Source: G965212005 sp965212005 (GTDB lineage Bacteria; Pseudomonadota; Gammaproteobacteria; Porifericomitales; Porifericomitaceae). From it: a stretch of 64,000 nt of DNA. Shown here piece by piece: positions 61,701-64,000 of this stretch. Location: positions 682,001 to 746,000 of the forward strand of contig OZ243038.1 of the NCBI GenBank assembly GCA_965212005.1. Reading direction: 5' to 3'. How positions within the stretch are numbered: the first letter of the stretch is position 1; every line of letters starts with the position of its first letter. Made by a program: the position numbers and the translations under genes. The notes below the pieces were generated by a model, which was not told the origin of the DNA, did no database searches, and saw only the letters and a list, made by a program, of their open reading frames with translations.

Positions 61701-63131
61701 AACCATGCTCGGCAGGTTCTCGGGGTCGACCACCACCCCCGGGGCCACTGTCAGCGCCACGTTGGCCCACGGCGAGACGCCGGCGGTGGTGCGCGCCCGC
61801 ACCCGGTAGAAGTTGAACGTGACGCGAAACAGCGTCGAACTCTGGCTGTCGCCCGCGGCGCCAACATGATTGCTGGTGGTGAGCACGACGCAATCGGTGT
61901 CGGCAGCGCTACAGCCCTGAATTTCATAGCTGCTGACCGAAGTCCCGGCGGGCACCGTGGCGGGCGGCAACCAGGTCAGGGCGATTCTGACCACCCGCCC
62001 TCGCCGCTCCGTAGCCACAAGATCGCGCACCGCGGTCAGCCCGGTGGCAAGGCTGAGAACTTCAATGGTGAAGCCGAGGGTGGCGGTATTGCCGTCGCCG
62101 GCGGTGACGGTGTAAGTGTAGCCGGTGGCGGCTTGCTCCGTGTCCGGCGTGCCGGAAAGGACGCGGGTGTCGGCGTCAAACGTCAGCCCGTTCGGCAGGC
62201 CGCCACCGCCGGTCGGGGCCAGGCTGTAGCTCAACGTACCCTCACCGCCGCTGGCCGCCGGCAGGGTGAGATCGGTGATGGCGCTATTGGCAAGGTAGGT
62301 CTGGTTGGCGATGGGCTGCATGCCCGCGAAGGTCGGGGCAGTGGCGACAACCCTGAGCATGTTGTCCGTGGTCAAGTCACCGGCACTAGTGTGCGCCGCG
62401 CCGGCTACGGTGACGCCGATTCTGGTGTTGGCGTCAATGCCGGTGCTGTCGGTGTAGGCCAACGTCAGGGTGGCCGCCGTGGCACTGTCGCGAGCGACGT
62501 TGCTGACGGTGACGCCGGTCCCTGCGCTCAGGTTCAGGGTGAACTGCCCCGCCGTCGGCGAAGTCTCGTACTCGGTGTTTTCGAGGGTGACCGTCAGGGT
62601 TGTGCCGTTGAGCGCGGTCTCGGCGATCGTAATGAAGGTGTCCGGGGCGCTGATGGTGGCGCGGGGCTGCGTGGGCGGCGCGCTTGTGACAGTCGCCGTC
62701 AGCCGGTAATTGCCGGTGGTGGCACCAGCTCCGTCAGCACAAAGCAAGTGGTCTCCGGTTTGTGTCGCCGTATGGGTAATTCGGGCATTTAAATCTCCTG
62801 CTGAGAAGTCGATGTCGTCATTAGCTACAAGCACGCCGGCGGAGCCCGTGCAGTCACCAAAGGCACTCTGTCCGGGCGGATATAAAGCGATGCGAGGGTC
62901 CAAAGTATCGCTTGTTGCCGCGGCATCAATCTGGTAGGCACCGCCGGATATGAGCCTGACCCGAAGGACGTCCTGGTCAGTGGCAGAAGCAATATCGCTG
63001 GAGAATATGCCAGGCGCAAAGAGTCTTACCGTGGTGGTGCCGTCGCCGGGGATGTCCTGCGCCGAGGCGTAGTGGGCCGGCAGCAAGCCCAGCAGCAGCA
63101 GTACGAAGACCTGGTTTATCCGGTTTGTCAT
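49734..63131 (-). CDS. Gene C: giant PPC/Ig/fn3/cadherin surface protein with C-terminal beta-barrel
   Basis: About 4,466 aa, the largest complete gene here. The start MTNRIN (63129-63131) opens the same signal peptide as gene A (LLLLGLLPAHYASA|QD). Passenger by rough residue: a PPC-like beta-sandwich with two Cys (25-140), beta repeats (140-260), He_PIG (265-360), two fn3 (364-580), VCBS/PKD (590-790), He_PIG/VCBS, and a second PPC-like domain (1297-1434). Then a long series of cadherin-like beta-sandwich modules (LSALTLSAGTLTPDF type) alternates with SLTEANLDGATLTVTL repeats. A SwmB-like domain (2280-2417), VCBS/PKD, one cadherin repeat (3560-3665), a third fn3 and He_PIG follow. The beta-barrel is at 4047-4466, ending LEGSVRY. 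N-terminal and C-terminal blocks are nearly identical in DNA to A and B. The native promoter is missing because IS256 lies in the leader. Confidence 0.9.
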   Translation of the reverse strand: MTNRINQVFVLLLLGLLPAHYASAQDIPGDGTTTVRLFAPGIFSSDIASATDQDVLRVRLISGGAYQIDAAATSDTLDPRIALYPPGQSAFGDCTGSAGVLVANDDIDFSAGDLNARITHTATQTGDHLLCADGAGATTGNYRLTATVTSAPPTQPRATISAPDTFITIAETALNGTTLTVTLENTEYETSPTAGQFTLNLSAGTGVTVSNVARDSATAATLTLAYTDSTGIDANTRIGVTVAGAAHTSAGDLTTDNMLRVVATAPTFAGMQPIANQTYLANSAITDLTLPAASGGEGTLSYSLAPTGGGGLPNGLTFDADTRVLSGTPDTEQAATGYTYTVTAGDGNTATLGFTIEVLSLATGLTAVRDLVATERRGRVVRIALTWLPPATVPAGTSVSSYEIQGCSAADTDCVVLTTSNHVGAAGDSQSSTLFRVTFNFYRVRARTTAGVSPWANVALTVAPGVVVDPENLPSMVQNLVSSALADNSVTLTWEAPTDATDTAVNRYVVARGFPAETATLGAFAPPGAEAVVTIADDVFTYADSGLLPGTEYLYGVFASSNAGDGEVAQLLVTTTGTLTTSIAGVATGAITEGATAPITGRLTITTTSGNSEFVPAFVPVDPTLLGGFDGAYGVFAIGTDGVWTYSLNYNLPRVRALTEGASVEDMFTVTAAAPTADGVAVTQVVTITITGVNTRPNAAIRLVEGSTVSAGETLRLESDITDPDNELDDLTIAWTAAGGIGTFSAAASADTDWMVPAATPPAEYLLTLTVTDDPGGASDTEQVSITVNALGFGGETIDDQTYTMGAAITDLTLPAATGGTGPYSYALSGMPSGLAFDSGTRVLSGTPNAEQAATSYTYTATDAASPPGTGTLAFTIEVAAPAPVPTVGGDLTGTATPLVIDAAGDTVSGGTASGTLVVSNVPPGVTPSHRIETDTFFGALTVDSVTGAWSYQIDNSRPFTRSLSPSQGVPDSGVIITTLGALEITSTVRITLPAGSFPDDPPTATAMVNGIDGGGTAEASTTVTLSGAGSDPEDDPITGYAWAQTGGTTVTLAPDATTAEVTFTAPASPETLAFTLTVMTATQTSPALSVAVEVTAAPLGFGGATITNQTYIMGTPITDLTLPVATGGTGPYSYALSDMPSGLAFDSDARVLSGTPDTAQAATTYTYTATDMASPPATVMQSFTIEVAAAATAAITASNPASLTEANLDGATLTVTLTGTTYADPLPANPVTLNTEATNNGLTVMAARGSDTEATLTLTYDGTDFDTDLDIIVTVADAAHAGTGDLDTGTVTVAAIDEDIPGDGTTTTRLAVPGTFDSIINPDSDQDGFLVALVSGGAYQFDAERTGSSLDLDTTIGLYPPGQADFSGSPNFSCHNASGVLAGNDDFPGGRNSRITWTATQTGDHLLCVDAFGNSRGSGPYRVTAAVTSEPPAADDATLSALTLSGGATLTPDFAAGTLTYTADVANNVADIMVTPTATVAGATITVNGDAVTSGSASTAITLTAGMATDIDVLVTATDGSTTQTYNLAVTRAAAPTAAISDTVPDSLTEANLDGATLTVTLTGTTYVNTLPANPVTLNAAATAAGVTVMTAVRDSVTEATLTLAHDGTDFDTDLDIIVTVADAAHAGTGDLDTGTVTVTAVAENNNANLSALTLSAGTLTPDFDAATTTYAAMVDNSVSSLTLTPTVANAFATIIVAGTAVTSGTASGSVELAEGPNAIAVEVTATDGSTTQTYTVTVTRAAAPTAAISDTVPDSLTEANLDGATLTVTLTGTTYEDPLPANPVTLNTAATTAGVTVTAVRDSATEATLTLAFDRAASDFDTDLDIIVTVADVAHAGTGDLDTGTVTVTAVAENNNADLSALTLSAGTLTPDFDAATTTYAAMVDNSVSSLIVTPTVANAFATITVADTAVASGMASGRVDLVEGANAIAVEVTATDGSTTQTYTVTVTRAAASGGAGSARILATNPTTLTEANLNGATVTVTLFNTEYVPAGSLQAAQFTPTGTVPGVTVMSVSRTDATNAVLTLAYDGTDFDTDSFISLSILAAAHTGIGGNLAVRIGATGNVVSLPVTAVVENNNANLSALTLSAGMLTPTFVSATTSYTAIVDNSVSSLTLTPTVANAFATITVAGTAVASGTASGSVDLDEGPNAIDVVVTATDGSTTQTYTVTVTRAAPGAASSVATLSGLTLSGGATLNPVFAPATLSYAADVAASVVDIMVTPTATDAAATIAVNGTAVNSGAASTAIALTAGGATPITVLVTAEDGSTTQTYNLAVTRRDPDIISSVVATGPSEVTVTFSAPVSIVPSGDPNFAGSALNLAHYSLNGAFLEGASHAPDTTVSANAAGTALVFTLLQGTTPVNLAPAPGDILRTLLNLGGVTNIDPASGNARVLGFGGPSQRVPWPLPDAGNAKLSALTLSGGATLTPTFDTGTFAYTADVANGVADIMVTPTVTISGATITVQGNAVTSGAASTAIALTAGAATDVAVVITATDGSTTQTYRIAVTRAAGASPAALIQVVTPSGPGVLSEANLDGTTVLVTLSNTGFVASTGVIENATNYRVNGLAGLTISAASFAPASSGVLARVTIEFAYDDTDFDADTEITVTVLDAVHTGTGDLTTGTETVTAIDETSRLSALSLSEGALDPVFNAGTFAYAASVANSIDGLTVTPTAAAGTTITVDGTPVNSGAASAELALTVGANTITVAVTAPRADAQDYTLTVTREMALSFGGADTGGVTEDTATTTATGTLTVTNPNTGGSTEVVAQTDADGIYGTFTIVAASGAWTYTLNNANAATNALAASETVTDVFTVVAAADPGAITDVTITITGANDAPTADAGDDQTVALSATVTLDGSASADPDTGADPGNADAIDSYAWTQDSGTNVTLDDATAVSPTFTAPNSAGDLVFSLVVNDGDADSAPATVTITVTDAPAATISATTPDPLTEANLNAATLTVTLINTTYQDPLPADPIMLNTAATTAGVTATAARVSATEATLTLAFDRAASDFDTDLDITVTVAAAAHANAGDLDAGTVTATAIDESDVATLSALTLSGGATLTPVFDAGTFTYTADVDNSVANIMVTPTATDDGATIEVQGTAVTSGSASTAITLTAGVATDIAVLVTAEDGTTQTYNLAVTRAAALALSFGGETIDAQTYTVNTAIAGLTLPTASGGTGTLSYSLSGMPSGLAFDADTRVLSGTPDAVQAATTYTYTATDAAVSPASVMLDLVITVNAVVVPSATISATTPDPLTEANLDGATLTVTLTNTTYGNPLPADPITLDTAATTAGVTATAVRDSATEATLTLAFDRAASDFDTDLDITVTVAAAAHANAGDLDAGTVTATAIDESDVATLSALTLSGGATLNPVFAPATLTYTADVDNSVANIMVTPTATDGGATIEVQGTAVTSGSASTAITLTAGVATDIAVLVTAEDGTTQTYNLAVTRAAATTPTAAIATPSSLTEATLDGATVTVMLTNTEYVPGVLATNLFTVTLLSGSGVTVSAAARTSAVLATLTLAYGGTGIDANTTLGITVLDAAHSGTGNLDTATIPLTATPPSLPGATFSVAENAAANTPVGTPLAPDNFPAGSQTWAIVSGNTGNDFAINPSTGQLSVAANDSINFEDTPSYTLMVSLTVGTTAMAQAAVTVTVSDVDEPPAAPAAPTVAPAAESLNVSWTAPANSGPAITRYDVQFRTGVDVFALASPGPGTATSLTITGLTANTAYEVQVRAANAEGDGAYSASGSGTPLAAGAPTATITTTAPTTLTEANLNGAMLTVTLTNATYVGTLTASQFTLTGAPGAAMISVESVTGSGTQAVLVLAYPDAGADLDSDLNLSVVVDAAAHTGTNPLTTGAVTVTDNAAPVIVNPGSQTYVQGMLITPLMITVTDTDTPTITVRGLPTGLLFNLSQNQITGTPDATVVAMMVTITADDGVNDMVTETFTITVTSSGALSFGGATIDAQTYTVNTAITDLTLPVVTGGTGPYGYALPDRPSGLSFNAMTRVLSGTPDTEQMATTYTYTATDSALSPAAVTLALVVTVEPGSEVTGGPLEGARSEAMEMTLGAFGRSFASGAVEVLDERFSSGAGGSQLTFGGRTLSLESLTNGQAAANAGAEPDNQPVSATAGGQQTSVGALFAGSAFQLSLNEGNAAGVGATTLWARGSVGNYEGEPEDGFQLDGDIVSGYLGLDYRASRRTLVGVAVSHSRGDADFSSAAIADGEVETELTSILPYVQWQPHAGLSLWGLVGYGLGESEITDSGESRKTDVEMQTAALGARGKLWSGGRADVALKASALTVEIESDSEQNLSSVTTRAHRLRMALAGNRHGAASARGGRFGQRFELGLRWDLGDVETGAGADLGAGVEYANPRSGTRLRLDGHYLLVHEESDFEAWEVSAEVGIAPSLWGRGVRFALQPGWDSAGARQRMVMDFTDVLGPAWRGDGLKLELYGEHAEDHEFGLEGSVRY

Positions 63132-63285
63132 TCTTGCTTGCATTATTGTATGGCCGCTGTGCCGTGGTGCTTTGCTATTTGGGGGAGGGGCAGGATTGCC
63201 CGGCAAAAGCGGGAAACGGCGGGAGAGGATAGCCACCCACCCGGACAGTAAGGCAAGCATCGGCACCCGACCGGCCTTTGCGAAC
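63132..63285 (-). promoter_or_regulatory. Truncated leader of gene C
   Basis: Homologous to the leaders of A and B from the start codon up to CGCAAAGGCCGGTCGGG (63264-63280). The homology then stops at the IS256 end. The small frame MLALLSGWVA is present (ATG 63258-63260). The roughly 100 bp that carry the promoter in A and B are absent on this side of the insertion. Confidence 0.65.
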
Positions 63286-64000
63286 GGGACTGTAAAATTT
63301 ACTGTGTAAATGGCGGGTTATCACAGTGAAGCTCGCTCACCGAACAAGATCATAAACTGGCTCATCGCCTGTTTCCAATCCCGGATCGGCATGGTCCACT
63401 TCCGCGTGATTTCATGCAAGGCCAAGTATAATACTTTCATCACCGATTCATCGTTCGGGAATGAGCGCCTCGTTCGGGTTACCTTGCGCAGCGAGGCATT
63501 CAGCGATTCTATGGCATTGGTGGTGTAGATTACCTTGCGGATCTGTGGCGGATAATCGAAGAACACGCTCAGGCGCTCCCAGTTGTTACGCCAGGATTGG
63601 CTGATGCCCGGATGTTCCTGGTCCCAGCGCTCGGCAAAAGCCGCCAGGGCTTGCTCCGCTTCCGTGAGGGTGGATGCACTGTAAATACGCCTCAAGTCAG
63701 CGGCAACCGCTTTGCGCTGTTTCCAGCTCACATAGCGCAGAGAATGGCGAACCTGATGTACGATACACAGTTGCACCCGGGTTTGCGGGTAAACGGCCTC
63801 TATGGCTTGCGCAAAGCCCTTCAAACCATCGGTGCAGGCGAGCAGGATATCCTGTACCCCGCGGTTCTTCAGCTCGGTCATGACCGATAGCCAGAACCGG
63901 GCGCCCTCGGTCTGCGCCAGCCACAAGCCCAGCAGCTCTTTCTCCCCCTCCCGGTTGATGCCCAGCGCCAGGTAAACCGATTTATTCTCTACCCCACCCG
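63286..64000 (-). mobile_element. IS256-family element (3' end, partial)
   Basis: The terminal sequence GGGACTGTAAAATTTACTG begins at 63286, in the position and style of an IS256-family inverted repeat. The transposase reading frame follows on the minus strand. The element continues beyond the right edge, so the second end and the target duplication are not visible. Confidence 0.8.
63321..64000 (-). CDS. IS256-family (mutator-type) transposase, C-terminal part
   Basis: The frame is open from the right edge to the stop at 63321, about 226 residues. The visible part reads NKSVYLALGINREGEKELLG, WLAQTEGARFW, ELKNRGVQDILLACTDGLKGF (second catalytic D), CIVHQVRHSLRYV (the C..H motif) and YTTNAIESLNASLRK (catalytic E). 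It is followed by the usual C-terminal WTMPIRDWKQAM. These are diagnostic of IS256/Transposase_mut proteins. No damage is seen, so the element may be active, unlike the other IS in the window. It is transcribed toward gene C. Confidence 0.93.
   Translation of the reverse strand, partial: GGVENKSVYLALGINREGEKELLGLWLAQTEGARFWLSVMTELKNRGVQDILLACTDGLKGFAQAIEAVYPQTRVQLCIVHQVRHSLRYVSWKQRKAVAADLRRIYSASTLTEAEQALAAFAERWDQEHPGISQSWRNNWERLSVFFDYPPQIRKVIYTTNAIESLNASLRKVTRTRRSFPNDESVMKVLYLALHEITRKWTMPIRDWKQAMSQFMILFGERASL

Noticed and set aside
1..64000. tRNA, rRNA or other standard RNA genes
   Set aside because: No cloverleaf or rRNA-like segment was recognised in any of the gaps between the genes.

Overview
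The window comes from a GC-rich Gram-negative bacterium, probably a proteobacterium. The evidence is outer-membrane beta-barrel C-termini that end in an aromatic residue, Sec signal peptides, a DUF1640 coiled-coil protein, and IS481/IS256-type elements. No rRNA, tRNA or housekeeping gene is present, so taxonomy stays open. Nearly all coding capacity is on the minus strand and belongs to four very large surface or secreted proteins made of Ig-like, cadherin-like, VCBS and fibronectin-type modules. The long plus-strand open frames lie antisense to these genes and are compositional artefacts.

Layout, left to right. (1) 1-22143, minus: one giant cadherin-like/VCBS repeat protein. It has a signal peptide at 22143 and runs off the left edge, with more than 7,300 codons in the window. 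It contains about 25 repeats of a 113-aa type and about 33 of a 101/102-aa type. These are organised into higher-order tandem repeats of 1287 bp and 1248 bp, plus simple 306-bp and 339-bp arrays. A single-base deletion at 16442/16443 breaks the frame. (2) 22344-26221: a dead DDE-type IS, GC-hairpin repeats, a dead IS481-type element, and an intact 143-aa DUF1640 gene with its own promoter and long leader. (3) 26222-37204, 39251-47452 and 49734-63131, minus: three paralogous giant proteins (about 3660, 2733 and 4466 aa; genes A, B and C below). Each has a signal peptide, an Ig/fn3/VCBS/He_PIG-type passenger and a C-terminal outer-membrane beta-barrel. Their ends are nearly identical and their middles differ. 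(4) The gaps between them hold a recurrent module: promoter, IS remnant, a conserved non-coding flank, and arrays of short GC-rich units. The units contain a CCCCCT-TGTC-AGGGGG hairpin and decayed copies of the genes' own 3' ends. (5) 63286-64000: the 3' end of an IS256-family transposase gene, inserted in the leader of gene C.

Genes A, B and DUF1640 share a homologous promoter (TTGNCA-17 bp-TATAAT-like) and a conserved leader of about 225-305 nt, which suggests co-regulation. In A and B a remnant IS ends a few bases upstream of the -35 box. The DUF1640 promoter looks like the same site without the IS. Gene C has lost this promoter to IS256. The locus reads as an expanding, recombining family of surface adhesins with mosaic passengers, conserved secretion ends, shared control regions, and tail-repeat arrays that could drive recombination. 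Function (adhesion, host or biofilm interaction) is inferred from domain types only.
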